Counted from the stretch's first letter, positions 17,169 through 26,065 are shown. The stretch: 64,000 nt of DNA from Ardenticatenales bacterium (GCA_020634515.1 JACKBL010000007.1:62001-126000), one strand, 5' to 3'. Program-made: numbers and translations. The notes: a model not told the origin generated them from the letters alone.

Positions 17169-18098
17169 GTGAGTATCGCCTATCTTTTCCCCGGACAGGG
17201 GGCACAGCATGTGGGTATGGGTCATGATTTGTATGCGCATGAGCCTGCTGCGCGTGCTGTTTTTGATCAGGCGGATGCGCTGCTGGGCTTTCCTCTCTCG
17301 CAGCTTTGCTTCCACGGTCCCGAAGCGGACCTGACCGACACGTTTAACCAACAACCCGCCCTGCTTGTCACCAGTTTGGCCATGCTGGCTGCCCTGCGCG
17401 CCCACGAGTATGAGCAGCCGCGCTTCATGGCCGGGCACAGCCTGGGCGAATTCTCCGCCCTCACCGCCGCCGGCAGCCTCACTTTTGCCGATGGCCTGGC
17501 CCTGGTACGGCGGCGTGGCGCTTTAATGAAACAGGCGGGCGCGCAAAATCCGGGGGCAATGGCCGCTCTTCTCGCCCTGAACATCCCCCAGGTCGAAATC
17601 CTCTGCGCGCAGGCCAGTGACGAAACGGGCCGCCCCGTCCAGGTCGCCAACGACAACTGCCCTGGTCAGGTTGTGATCTCTGGCGACGAATCAGCTTTAG
17701 ATAGAGCAATGGAATTGGCCCAGACCGCCGGAGCGCGCAAGGTCGTCAAGCTCCCGATCACTATTGCCGCCCATTCCCCCCTGATGCGGACCGCCGCCGC
17801 CGAGTTTGCCGCCGTGGTGGCCGACACTCCCATTGCCCCGCCCCAGGTCCCCGTGATTGGCAACGTCTCCGCGCGGCCGCTCACGTCCGCCGCGGAAATT
17901 CGCGCTGAATTGGAGGCGCAGTTGACCGGCTCCGTGCGTTGGACGGAAAGCGTGGGATTCCTGGTGAATGCGGGCGTGGATACATTTGTGGAAGTAGGGC
18001 CAGGCGATGTATTATTGAGTCTGGTGAAGCGCATTCACCGGCAAAGTAACCGTGTCAAGTTTGAAACGGCGGCAGCGTCACCCGCCACTGAGGAATAA
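17169..18098 (+). CDS. fabD: Malonyl-CoA:ACP transacylase
   Basis: A 309-residue transacylase that loads malonate onto acyl carrier protein for fatty-acid elongation. It shows the oxyanion motif FPGQGAQ near the N-terminus, the nucleophile elbow GHSLGEF (Ser about 91) and the catalytic His in AHSPLM (about 201). Length is normal. The GTG start has GAGGT ten bases upstream. fabG follows after 3 bases. Confidence 0.96.
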   Translation: MSIAYLFPGQGAQHVGMGHDLYAHEPAARAVFDQADALLGFPLSQLCFHGPEADLTDTFNQQPALLVTSLAMLAALRAHEYEQPRFMAGHSLGEFSALTAAGSLTFADGLALVRRRGALMKQAGAQNPGAMAALLALNIPQVEILCAQASDETGRPVQVANDNCPGQVVISGDESALDRAMELAQTAGARKVVKLPITIAAHSPLMRTAAAEFAAVVADTPIAPPQVPVIGNVSARPLTSAAEIRAELEAQLTGSVRWTESVGFLVNAGVDTFVEVGPGDVLLSLVKRIHRQSNRVKFETAAASPATEE

Positions 18099-18101
18099 AC
18101 G

Positions 18102-18848
18102 TTGATAATGGCAGGTAGGGTTGCATTGGTAACAGGGGCATCACGCGGCATTGGTCGCGCGATTGCCATTGATCTGGCGGCAAATGGGGCGAAGGTGGTT
18201 GTCAATTACAACAGCAGCGCCGCCGCCGCGGAGGAAGTGGTGTCCACGATTGTGGCGGCGGGGGGCGAGGCTATGGCCGTGCAGGCGGATGTGGGGGATT
18301 TTGCGGCGGCGCAGGTGCTGGTGAAGGAGACCTTAGGCGCGTATGGACAGATTGATGTGTTAGTGAATAATGCCGGCACAACCCGTGACACACTCCTCAT
18401 GATGATGAGCGAAAACGATTGGGACACCGTCATCAACACCAACCTGAAAAGCATGTTCAACTGCTGCAAAGCTGTGTTGCGCCCCATGCTGCGGCGCAAA
18501 CAAGGCGGGCGCATCATCAACATCTCCTCTATCGTTGCCCTCGTCGGGCAGGGTGGCCAGACCAACTACGCCGCCTCCAAAGCCGGCATCATCGGCTTCA
18601 CCAAATCCCTCGCCCGTGAAATCGCCCCCCGCGCCATCACCGTCAACGCCATTGCTCCCGGATTCTTCCCCACCGCGCTCACCGATGTCCTCAGCGAAGA
18701 CAACAAACAGCAGGCGCTCAACATCATCCCCCTCGCCCGCTTTGGTCAACTGGAAGAAGTCGCGTACCTGACCACTTTCCTTGCCTCTGATCGCGCCGCC
18801 TACATCACGGGCGAAGTGATCCGCGTTGACGGCGGGCTGGCTATGTAA
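18102..18848 (+). CDS. fabG: 3-oxoacyl-ACP reductase
   Basis: A 248-residue short-chain dehydrogenase with NADP-binding TGASRGIGRA, NNAG, the catalytic Ser in ISSIV, and the YxxxK motif NYAASK (about 156-160). It reduces beta-ketoacyl-ACP in the FAS II cycle. A TTG at 18102 is spaced 7 bases from GAGGA; the ATG at 18108 is also possible. Codon use changes sharply within the gene at the TGCCGGCA site at 18373, from G-ending to C-ending codons. fabH lies 39 kb away rather than in this cluster, and no ACP gene is present. Confidence 0.94.
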   Translation: MIMAGRVALVTGASRGIGRAIAIDLAANGAKVVVNYNSSAAAAEEVVSTIVAAGGEAMAVQADVGDFAAAQVLVKETLGAYGQIDVLVNNAGTTRDTLLMMMSENDWDTVINTNLKSMFNCCKAVLRPMLRRKQGGRIINISSIVALVGQGGQTNYAASKAGIIGFTKSLAREIAPRAITVNAIAPGFFPTALTDVLSEDNKQQALNIIPLARFGQLEEVAYLTTFLASDRAAYITGEVIRVDGGLAM

Positions 18849-18924
18849 GCTGCCGATTTGGCTGCCTTGCCATATGGCGGACGAATACGCTCTTCGTCTG
18901 GTCGGCCAGTAAGTAACTTTCGGC

Positions 18925-19027
18925 GTAACTGCTAAGTGGCTGTCCGCAATTAAGTTAGGGGAAATGTGCGGACAGCTTGTCAGTAACCATCCGTAAAAAG
19001 TGTAAAGTTATTTTCGGACGGTTACTA
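18925..19027 (+). repeat. Family D element, copy 2
   Basis: GTAACTGCTAAG, then GCTGTCCGCA/TGCGGACAGC arms, then CAGTAACCATCCGT and a return arm CGGACGGTTACTAA. It shares its outer ends with family B, which suggests related mobility. It directly abuts the MITE-like element. Confidence 0.82.
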
Positions 19028-19238
19028 AGCTCGACTTTGTACATTTCTAACGGATTGCTTCCAAACCGTACTCGACTATGTGGTTTGTATTTAAAAAATA
19101 TTTGCATGTCACCCTTTTCGTGCGACGTTCAAATATTCGTACTCGAGTAAAGTTGCAAAAACAAAAATCAGTTGCTCGCTCTGGTTACAAGGCTTTCTGG
19201 AAATATTTCCGATTTCGAGTTTTGTACAAAGTCGAGCT
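19028..19238 (+). mobile_element. MITE-like element with 16-base terminal inverted repeats
   Basis: The 211-base segment starts AGCTCGACTTTGTACA and ends in its exact reverse complement. The interior is clearly more AT-rich than the surroundings (ATTTAAAAAATATTTGC, TCAAATATTCG) and has no open frame of note. Flanks read CTA on the left and AAG on the right, so no clear target duplication is seen. It looks like a non-autonomous transposon inserted between a family D and a family C element. Confidence 0.72.
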
Positions 19239-19243
19239 AAGGG

Positions 19244-19331
19244 CTGACGATGAAATAAAGGACGGAATGGCATCGTCAGTTTGAAGGAACGGTAAGGAAA
19301 CAACTTCGTTGTCTTATTTAATTTCCGTTCC
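19244..19331 (-). repeat. Family C two-hairpin element, copy 4
   Basis: Reverse orientation. It sits between the MITE-like element and a family B element and forms part of a continuous 495-base mosaic of repeats. Confidence 0.9.
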
Positions 19332-19332
19332 C

Positions 19333-19419
19333 AAGTCAGATTGAACCAATTTTCTCTGGTGAAAATGGACATTGAGCGCGTGAAATTGGTCCAATCTCCA
19401 CAGAGCGTTAGTAGTTACC
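19333..19419 (+). repeat. Family B composite inverted repeat, copy 4
   Basis: Arms AGATTGAACCAATTTTC and GAAATTGGTCCAATCT with the outer right arm GCGTTAGTAGTTAC. It ends about 40 bases before the Asp23-family gene. Confidence 0.88.
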
Positions 19420-19459
19420 TTTCGGCATCATTAGAAGCTATCGGGATAGGAACTGTTCT

Positions 19460-19822
19460 ATGAGTGAAGAAAAGGAATTACTGGGTCGTATTGAAGTTGC
19501 GCCCGACGTACTCACCATGATCGCCCACTACGCCGTCATGCGGGTTGATGGCATCCACAAAGTAACAACTGCTCCCGCGGAGAAAGGTCGGCCTTTTCGA
19601 CGCACATCTCGCACCGAAGGCATTACCTTGCATGTCACGGATGACGATCGACTGATTTTTGACATCTTTGTTTTGATGCAGCCACATGTAGACATCATGA
19701 AGACCAGCCGCGATCTACAGGCGGCGGTTGCCGAAGCGATTGACAAGATGGTGGGGCTGCCGGTAGAGGCGGTGAACGTCCATGTAGAGGACGTCATCTA
19801 TGCGCAGGGCGACGCTGCGTAA
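19460..19822 (+). CDS. Asp23/Gls24 family protein
   Basis: A 120-residue single-domain Asp23 (DUF322) protein with the family features VAPDVLTMIAHYAVMRVDGI near the N-terminus and VNVHVEDVIYA at the end. In Firmicutes such proteins associate with the membrane or lie between accB and nusB. nusB follows here 95 bases downstream, matching that conserved neighbourhood. The exact function is unknown. ATAGGAA precedes the ATG. Confidence 0.88.
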   Translation: MSEEKELLGRIEVAPDVLTMIAHYAVMRVDGIHKVTTAPAEKGRPFRRTSRTEGITLHVTDDDRLIFDIFVLMQPHVDIMKTSRDLQAAVAEAIDKMVGLPVEAVNVHVEDVIYAQGDAA

Positions 19823-19917
19823 GAAAGCGATTGGTTTTGCAGCCAGGGGCCGCGGGCAGTCGCCACAAATGAGCGGCGTACCCTGGAGGTTCCTTATTGT
19901 GTACTTTAAGAGATGCC

Positions 19918-20358
19918 ATGAAAACAAGACGGCGTGCCAGGCGCATTGCGCTCGAAACATTGTACGAGGTTGACCTTGCCGAACATCCAGCCGGCGAGGT
20001 GCTGCAGCGTCGGCTGATGGAAGAAGAAATGGAGACCGCGGGCAACGAGTTTGCCAGCGCCCTGGTACAGGGTGTGGTGCAATTTCAGGAGCCTATGGAT
20101 CGTCTGATCGTCCGTTATGCCCCGGAATGGCCCCTGGATCAGATGGCCGTCATCGATCGCAATATCCTGCGTATCGCCATTTACGAATTCCTGGTGGACA
20201 CTCACACACCCATTAAGGTTGCCATTAACGAAGCCGTGGAACTGGCAAAAACGTATGGGTCGGATAGCGCACCTCGTTTTATCAATGGTGTGTTGGGAAC
20301 TCTGGCGGACCACGTGGATATGTTGCGCCAGGAAATCATGGCCGCCACTCTCGTCTAG
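19918..20358 (+). CDS. nusB: Transcription antitermination factor NusB
   Basis: A 146-residue all-helical protein beginning MKTRRRARRIALETLYEVDL, typical of NusB, with MAVIDRNILRIAIYEF in the middle and PIKVAINEAVELAKTYGSDSAPRFINGVLG near the C-terminus. It binds boxA RNA with NusE in rRNA antitermination. The start was set at the conserved Met eight codons into the longest frame. Confidence 0.95.
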   Translation: MKTRRRARRIALETLYEVDLAEHPAGEVLQRRLMEEEMETAGNEFASALVQGVVQFQEPMDRLIVRYAPEWPLDQMAVIDRNILRIAIYEFLVDTHTPIKVAINEAVELAKTYGSDSAPRFINGVLGTLADHVDMLRQEIMAATLV

Positions 20359-20444
20359 TGCGGGCGGCGTCATGTTGCCGGTGTATGTGTCCATGATGAC
20401 GAGACGGCTGCTTTCCTGATGATCCGTCACACCTACGGTATCGT

Positions 20445-20906
20445 ATGTATTCGCTTCATTCGTCTGACGTCATGGGGCGTCCGCGACATGCTTTCGGGGA
20501 ATCCGATTCTCTTTGTTCCGCCGTTTACGGCATCCTGATTGAAAACGACCGGGTTTTGCTGTTGCCGCAAGAGGATGGGGCGTGGCGGCTGCCAGGGGGA
20601 ACTGTGCCCGTGGGTGAAACGCCCGCGCAAACGGTGCGCCAGCTTTCGTGGTTGGCAGCCGGATTTATCCCTGAAGTTGGTTCGCTTGTATTCGTAGAAG
20701 ACCAAAATTGCCCGGAGGAGGAGCCGGTGTGTTTTTCGGTCGCCCTCTTTTTCGTGTTGCGTCGCCCCCGCGCTGCCTACATGATGATCGATGCCGACGC
20801 GCCGGCCCACCCGGAGTGGGTTTCGCTATCTTTGCTGCGGCGCGAGCAGTTGCAAGGGGGTTGGGATGCTATTCAGGCGGCGCGGACGTGGCTGCGTTTG
20901 CCGTAG
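20445..20906 (+). CDS. Nudix-fold protein with degenerate catalytic box
   Basis: A 153-residue protein with the Nudix fold order: strands with NDRVLLLPQEDGAWRLPGG, then GGTVPVGETPAQTVRQLSWLAAGF in the position of the Nudix box. The usual REx2EExG glutamates are replaced (QLSWLAAGF), so metal binding and hydrolysis are probably lost. It might bind a nucleotide as a sensor. It overlaps the convergent glycosyltransferase gene by 38 bases at the 3' ends. An alternative start is the Met at codon 10. Confidence 0.75.
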   Translation: MYSLHSSDVMGRPRHAFGESDSLCSAVYGILIENDRVLLLPQEDGAWRLPGGTVPVGETPAQTVRQLSWLAAGFIPEVGSLVFVEDQNCPEEEPVCFSVALFFVLRRPRAAYMMIDADAPAHPEWVSLSLLRREQLQGGWDAIQAARTWLRLP

Positions 20907-21918
20907 CCATACGCCGGGCTGACGAGGCGCGCACGATGTCGCGGATGTGGTAGACGGGCTTGTTTTGACTTTCGTAGTAGACGCGCACCAGTAGTTCCGA
21001 AAGCAGGCCAATCACCAGGAACTGCACCCCCAGGATTATAAGCAACACAGCTAGAAGCAGCAGCGGGCGTTCGCTAAGACGATAGGCGCGGAAGCCGTCT
21101 GCGCCGCCCTGGATGCCGGCCCATATTTTCGCGCTGCTTAACCAGAGGCCGAGGAGAAAACCGGCGCCGCCGGAGAGGAGGCCGAGGCTGCCGAACAGGT
21201 GCATGGGGCGGTCTCCATAGCGGCGCAGGAAGAGGATGGTGATCAGGTCCAGCATGACGCGGAAGGTGCGTGAGAGACCGTATTTGGATTTGCCGGCAAT
21301 TCGTGGACGATGATGCACGGGGACTTCGGCCATGCGGAAGCCGGCGTGGCTGACGAGTTCGGGAATGAAGCGGTGCATTTCTCCATAGAGGCGTAGTTCG
21401 CGCACCACTTCGGCGCGAAAGGCGCGCAAAGAGCAGCCGCGGTCGCGTAGGCGCACGCCTGTGCCGTAGGCGATGAGGCTGTTGGCAATACGGGAGGGGA
21501 GCTTACGGGAGAGCCAGGGGTCCTGGCGGTGCCGCCGCCACCCGTTTACTACATCGACATCTGGAGTGAGGGCTGCCAGCAATACCGGCACATCCGCAGG
21601 ATCATTTTGTCTATCCGCGTCCATTGTCACCACAACCTGACCGCGCGCGTGATCAAATCCGGCGGCGAAAGCGGCCGTCTGCCCAAAATTGCGTCGGAAG
21701 CGAATCAGCACCAGGCGCGCATCTTCCGCTTGAAGTTTTTGCAACACGGCAAAACTGTCGTCACTGCTGCCGTCATCGACAAAGATGATTTCGTAGGCCA
21801 GACCGGTTGGTTCCAACGCTTGCGTCAGTTCTTGCGTCAGCGGGGAAAGGTTGGGGGCTTCATTGAAGACGGGGATGACGATACTCAAATCAAGAGAAGA
21901 AGGCATGGGGTGTTCCAC
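20869..21918 (-). CDS. Glycosyltransferase family 2, polyprenyl-phosphate type, membrane-anchored
   Basis: A 349-residue GT2 enzyme. The GT-A domain has SIVIPVFNEAPNL, the FVDDGSSDDS motif, MDADRQNDP and the RDRGCSLRAF acceptor segment. Two membrane helices near the C-terminus (about 235-260 and 280-305) match the ArnC/GtrB group, which moves a sugar from a nucleotide donor to polyprenyl phosphate. The first codon is GTG; an ATG four codons later is equally possible. The 3' end overlaps the Nudix-like gene on the opposite strand. Confidence 0.9.
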   Translation of the reverse strand: MEHPMPSSLDLSIVIPVFNEAPNLSPLTQELTQALEPTGLAYEIIFVDDGSSDDSFAVLQKLQAEDARLVLIRFRRNFGQTAAFAAGFDHARGQVVVTMDADRQNDPADVPVLLAALTPDVDVVNGWRRHRQDPWLSRKLPSRIANSLIAYGTGVRLRDRGCSLRAFRAEVVRELRLYGEMHRFIPELVSHAGFRMAEVPVHHRPRIAGKSKYGLSRTFRVMLDLITILFLRRYGDRPMHLFGSLGLLSGGAGFLLGLWLSSAKIWAGIQGGADGFRAYRLSERPLLLLAVLLIILGVQFLVIGLLSELLVRVYYESQNKPVYHIRDIVRASSARRMATANAATSAPPE

Positions 21919-22029
21919 GGTTGGTGCAGTTTGGTTGGTTGCGGGCGGATTTTATCATGCCCGCCGGTGTACACCAACGAGGTTCCCGCGAGAAACGAGG
22001 GGATAGGTGCAACCCATTCGTGATGGGCG

Positions 22030-23208
22030 TCAGCGTAGGAACGGAAGGGAAGGCGTGCTGAAGGGGGTCGGGATGATGATGAGGAAGAAGAGGAGGATGC
22101 TGAGCCAGCCTACCAGTTTGCGTTTGGGGTCGAGAGGGGTGACGTTGTTTAGAGGGGCGGGATGGCGCAGCCCGCCGAGGAGGACGAAGAAGGCCCAGAC
22201 GTACCAGTTGTAGGAGAGAAACGTGCCGGCTATGAGCAGAAGAACGAACGTGACCAGGGCGAGGCTGTGGGCGCGGCGGCCAAACAGGGCGTAGGCGATG
22301 TGGCCACCATCTAGCTGGCCGATGGGGAGAAGGTTGATGCCTGTGATCAGGAGGCCAAACCAGGCGGCAAAGAAGATGGGGTGCATCGCCAGGGTACGTC
22401 CGGCGGGCAGCGGGTAAAAGACGGAAACCATCCAATCGACGAGGAGGGAACTGCCGGCATTTCGCAAAGTCAATCCCGGCATAAAACTGGGCACCGGCTG
22501 CGACAACCACAGTCCAGCCAGCAGCAGCGGCATGGCTACCAAAAATCCGGCTACCGGCCCCGCCAGCCCAATATCAAACAACACCTTGCGATTCTTGAGC
22601 GGCGACTTCAGCGAAATAAATGCCCCCAGCGTGCCCAATCCGCCAAACGGCATAGGGATGAAATAAGGCAGCGTCGCCACCACGCCATGCGCGCGCGCGG
22701 CCACGTAATGCCCCAATTCATGCACGCCCAAAATACTCAAAAGCGCCAGGGCAAACGGCAGGCCGGCCAGGGCGGATGCAATGATGGCCGTGGGCGAACC
22801 GTTCATGAGGGCGCTCACCAAGCTCTTCCCCGCCAGCCCAGACCCCGCCGCCAACGTTGTGATGATGGTGAGCAGGAGCAGCAACAAGTTTAGCAGGGGG
22901 TTGCCCGTCTTCGCCTTTTCTACCACACCCTCCACGGCAATGATGATGTCTTGCCCTTTGTCACGGCGCACCAGAGTGGTATAGCCATGCGCCTGGAAGC
23001 GGCGCTCAACTTCGCTAAAACCGGCTTCCGTGTCGTAGAGCCACTGCCCGTTAAACGTGATCACCTGCCCGTTGACATTGCTGGAGGTTTGCCGCACCTG
23101 AAACATACCCAGCAGTTCTCCATGTAGGCGGTTGACCGTTTGTTGCAGGGGATCATGCGGTGGAACGTAGATCGGTGGATAAGTGGTTATTTCCATGAAA
23201 CTGCTCAC
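22030..23208 (-). CDS. Site-2-protease-family membrane metalloprotease (M50)
   Basis: A 392-residue membrane protein. Residues 1-100 are a soluble N-terminal domain; several membrane helices follow, with the zinc motif HELGHY (about 178) and the second motif NLLPIGQLDGGH (about 310). This resembles the plant/cyanobacterial EGY type, which cleaves membrane substrates. No anti-sigma factor or PDZ domain is present, so the substrate is unknown. It follows the dCTP deaminase in the same direction after about 250 bases. Confidence 0.88.
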   Translation of the reverse strand: MSSFMEITTYPPIYVPPHDPLQQTVNRLHGELLGMFQVRQTSSNVNGQVITFNGQWLYDTEAGFSEVERRFQAHGYTTLVRRDKGQDIIIAVEGVVEKAKTGNPLLNLLLLLLTIITTLAAGSGLAGKSLVSALMNGSPTAIIASALAGLPFALALLSILGVHELGHYVAARAHGVVATLPYFIPMPFGGLGTLGAFISLKSPLKNRKVLFDIGLAGPVAGFLVAMPLLLAGLWLSQPVPSFMPGLTLRNAGSSLLVDWMVSVFYPLPAGRTLAMHPIFFAAWFGLLITGINLLPIGQLDGGHIAYALFGRRAHSLALVTFVLLLIAGTFLSYNWYVWAFFVLLGGLRHPAPLNNVTPLDPKRKLVGWLSILLFFLIIIPTPFSTPSLPFLR

Positions 23209-23306
23209 GCGCCAGGACGGAGGTGGATAGGGGGTTGAGTTGACGTATTCGGGTTCGTTTTTGACCTAAAACCGCGCTCCACACGGTGAACGACCGTCAG
23301 AAGCGC

Positions 23307-23331
23307 GGCGCACCCAAACGAGGGTGCGCCT
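23307..23331 (-). terminator. Hairpin after dCTP deaminase gene
   Basis: GGCGCACCC, six bases, GGGTGCGCC. It lies between dcd and the M50 protease gene. No T-run follows, so it may be a weak or factor-dependent terminator. Confidence 0.45.
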
Positions 23332-23459
23332 GTTGTACGCAGGTGCAATGCTAACATGAATCTATGACAACGTGGGAGCCGCGTCAACGTTCATTCATGA
23401 AGGGTTAAGGGCCTGGGGCAAAAGGGCGTGATTTGGGGGCGATTTGGCGTGGCTACAGG

Positions 23460-24014
23460 TCAGATTCGGGGGAGGACGATGGTTTCCTGGCGTTGATATT
23501 TGCCTTTGCGGTCCGCGTAGGAGGTTTCGCACACGTCGTCTCCCTCGAAGAAGAGTACCTGAGCAATGCCTTCATTGGCGTAGACGCGCGCCGGCAGGGG
23601 CGTTGTATTGGAGATTTCCAGCGTGACGTATCCCTCCCATTCTGGCTCAAAAGGGGTGACGTTGACGATGAGGCCGCAGCGGGCGTAGGTTGATTTGCCG
23701 ATGCAGATGGTGAGCACGCCGCGCGGGATGCGGAAGTACTCCACCGTGCGGGATAGGACAAAGGAGTTGGGGGGAATGATGCAGATGTCTCCCTTAAAAT
23801 CGAAGAAAGATTCGGGGACGAAATGTTTGGGGTCAACGATGGCTGAGTGGACATTGGTGAAGATTTTGAACTCGTCCGTGATGCGGATATCGTAGCCATA
23901 GGAGGAAAGGCCGTAGGAAATGATGCCTTCCCGTTTTTGTCCATCGACAAACGGTTCGATCATGCGGTGTTCTTGCGCCATGCGGCGGATCCAGGCGTCG
24001 TTTTTTAGCCCCAT
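23460..24014 (-). CDS. dcd: dCTP deaminase
   Basis: A 184-residue enzyme that deaminates dCTP to dUTP for thymidylate synthesis. Typical segments are MIEPF near the N-terminus, SYGLSSYGYDIRI, IGKSTYARCGLIVNVTPFEPEWEGYVTLEISN and the C-terminal QVLFF. The start was set at MGLKNDAWI because AAGGA lies 10 bases before it; the longer frame has no site. It might be the bifunctional deaminase/dUTPase type, which cannot be separated by eye. Confidence 0.94.
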   Translation of the reverse strand: MGLKNDAWIRRMAQEHRMIEPFVDGQKREGIISYGLSSYGYDIRITDEFKIFTNVHSAIVDPKHFVPESFFDFKGDICIIPPNSFVLSRTVEYFRIPRGVLTICIGKSTYARCGLIVNVTPFEPEWEGYVTLEISNTTPLPARVYANEGIAQVLFFEGDDVCETSYADRKGKYQRQETIVLPRI

Positions 24015-24238
24015 TTCCGTGGTCCTTTTGCATAGGCGTTCTCCATGAGCGGAGCGCGCCACACTGAAAAAGCCTCAAGCCAATCCAGAAAATCGCGCCT
24101 TTTCCGGATCGATATTTTTCTGGATTGGCCTTACTGCGTTCATCCACGTCCTGTTTGCGAGTCAATAAACAACCGTCAACTGGCGACGAAACACAAATAA
24201 CGCACTTCTATCCACTTCTTCCCATCTGACTTTGCCAG

Positions 24239-24269
24239 GATGGGTTCATTCTTGGAGAATGAACCCATC
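24239..24269 (-). repeat. Perfect 14-base hairpin after argS
   Basis: GATGGGTTCATTCT, three bases, AGAATGAACCCATC. It lies 8 bases after the argS stop codon and may terminate argS, although no T-run follows. Related GTTCATTCT/AGAATGAACC sequences occur near 4632-4660 and 56990-57016. Confidence 0.7.
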
Positions 24270-24276
24270 TCGTCAT

Positions 24277-25938
24277 TTACATCACGTCGGGGGCGGACAT
24301 GCCCATCAGGTCCAGTACGCGGGCGAAAAGTATCTGGGCGGCGCGGTAGAAGCGGAGGCGGGCCAGACGCAGTGGTTCGGGAACGTCGCTGTGTAGCACG
24401 CGGCACGCTTCGTAGACGGGGTGGAAGGTGGCGGCCAGGTCGTAGGCGTAGAAGGCGATGTGGTGTGGTTCGTAGGTGGTGGCGATCTGTTCCAGGATTT
24501 CGTGCAGTTCGAGGGCTTTGCGCAGGAAGTTGAGTTCAAATTCGTGCGTTAGCAGGCTGAGGTCAGCGTCGGCGTCGGCGTGGGGATCGAATCCCGCTTC
24601 TTGCCACTTGCGGAAAATGCCGGCACAACGCACATGCGCATTCTGAATGTAAAACACCGGATTCTTGTCCGATTGCTCCACCGCCAGATTCATATCAAAC
24701 TCCACCGGACTGTTCGCCGACCGCGCCAGCATAAAATAACGCACCGCATCCGCGCCCACCTCGTCCACCAGATCATCCAACGCCTCGTATTGGCCGCGCC
24801 GTGTACTCATGCGCACTTGCTTTCCATCCCGCATCAAGGAAACGATCTGGTGAATCAGCGTATGCACGAAGTCGGGCGAATAGCCCAGTGCCTGCACCCC
24901 TTGCAGCACCGTTTGCGCCGTTGTATGGTGGTCGGGGCCAAAAATATCCACCACCAGGGCGAAACCCCGTTCCGCCTTGTGCCAGTGATAGGCGATGTCC
25001 GTCATACGGTAGGCGGGTTCGCCGCTTGATTTCACCAGCACACGATCTTTTTCGTCTCCCACCGCCGTGGAGCGGAACCACCACGCGCCGTCTTCCTGGT
25101 AGGCCATCTCTTTGGCCGCCAGCGCGTTTAGCGCCTGCCACACGCGCCCGCTGGTGTACAGGTCTTGCTCATTGTAGTAAACGTCATGCACGATGTTCAC
25201 GCGGCGCAGGGTGGCTTTCTGGTTGGCGAACATGGTGTTTCTGGCGACATTGGCGAAGGTTTCCGTGGGGGCGTTGCGCAGGGTGTCGCCATGCAGCCCT
25301 ACGAGGACGGCGGCAATCCAGTAGATGTAGTCTCCCTGGTAATGTTCGTCGCCGAGGGTGACGGCGTCGCCCAGAATTTGCCGGTAGCGGATTTTGACGG
25401 ATTCACCGAGGAGGCGTATTTGATTGCCGGCATCGTTGTAATAATACTCCCGCGTCACCTCATACCCCGCCGTTGCCAGCACCCGCGCCAGGGTGTCCCC
25501 GATCACGCCCCCGCGCGTGCGCCCAATTGTGATCGGCCCCGTTGGGTTGGCGCTGACGAACTCCACCTGCGCCTTTTTGCCCGCGCCCAGGTCAAAATCC
25601 CCAAAATGGGAGCCGGTGTCCACGATTTCTTGCACCAGATTTTGCAGATAGCCATGCCGCAGGCGGAAGTTGATGAATCCGGGTGCGGCGACGTCGGCTG
25701 CTTCCAGATAGGTTAATGCCGGCAAATGCTCCGCAATCCGTTGCGCTATCTTCAGCGGAGCCATACGCGCCGCGCGGGCAAGCTGCAAGGCGACCGCCGT
25801 GGCATAGTCGCCACGCGAGCTATCCCGCGGTCGTTCAATTTTGATGGCCGGAATGGGAAAGGCTGGCAGGTCGCCGGCCGTCTGGGCCGATTGCAACGCC
25901 GCCGCCACTTGAACCCCTAAATCCTGATGCACGCGCAT
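24277..25938 (-). CDS. argS: Arginyl-tRNA synthetase
   Basis: A class Ia synthetase of about 553 residues that charges tRNA-Arg. The N-terminal additional domain, the catalytic domain with VEFVSANPTGP, the KMSKS-equivalent VRMSTRRGQY and the C-terminal DALR anticodon domain ending LFARVLDLMGM are all present. The HIGH signature reads TIGR in GPITIGRTRGG, so both histidines are replaced. The start is the second of two close ATGs; AAGGAG ends directly before the first, giving the second a 6-base spacing. Confidence 0.95.
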   Translation of the reverse strand: MRVHQDLGVQVAAALQSAQTAGDLPAFPIPAIKIERPRDSSRGDYATAVALQLARAARMAPLKIAQRIAEHLPALTYLEAADVAAPGFINFRLRHGYLQNLVQEIVDTGSHFGDFDLGAGKKAQVEFVSANPTGPITIGRTRGGVIGDTLARVLATAGYEVTREYYYNDAGNQIRLLGESVKIRYRQILGDAVTLGDEHYQGDYIYWIAAVLVGLHGDTLRNAPTETFANVARNTMFANQKATLRRVNIVHDVYYNEQDLYTSGRVWQALNALAAKEMAYQEDGAWWFRSTAVGDEKDRVLVKSSGEPAYRMTDIAYHWHKAERGFALVVDIFGPDHHTTAQTVLQGVQALGYSPDFVHTLIHQIVSLMRDGKQVRMSTRRGQYEALDDLVDEVGADAVRYFMLARSANSPVEFDMNLAVEQSDKNPVFYIQNAHVRCAGIFRKWQEAGFDPHADADADLSLLTHEFELNFLRKALELHEILEQIATTYEPHHIAFYAYDLAATFHPVYEACRVLHSDVPEPLRLARLRFYRAAQILFARVLDLMGMSAPDVM

Positions 25939-25958
25939 AGGCATCTCCTTCGAAAATG

Positions 25959-26004
25959 TAGGGCGATTTTCCAAATCGCCCGCCCGATTTGGAAAATCGG
26001 GCTA
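25959..26004. repeat. Tandem mirror hairpins upstream of argS
   Basis: GGGCGATTTTCCAAATCGCCC and CCCGATTTGGAAAATCGGG follow each other, so the whole 46-base unit is also an imperfect palindrome. It lies just upstream of the argS ribosome-binding site and may be in its leader. Confidence 0.75.
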
Positions 26005-26065
26005 CGACGGCACACCATTTTCATTCATGGTGGTCGGAGACAGCCGGTGAAGTCTCCTACGAAAA

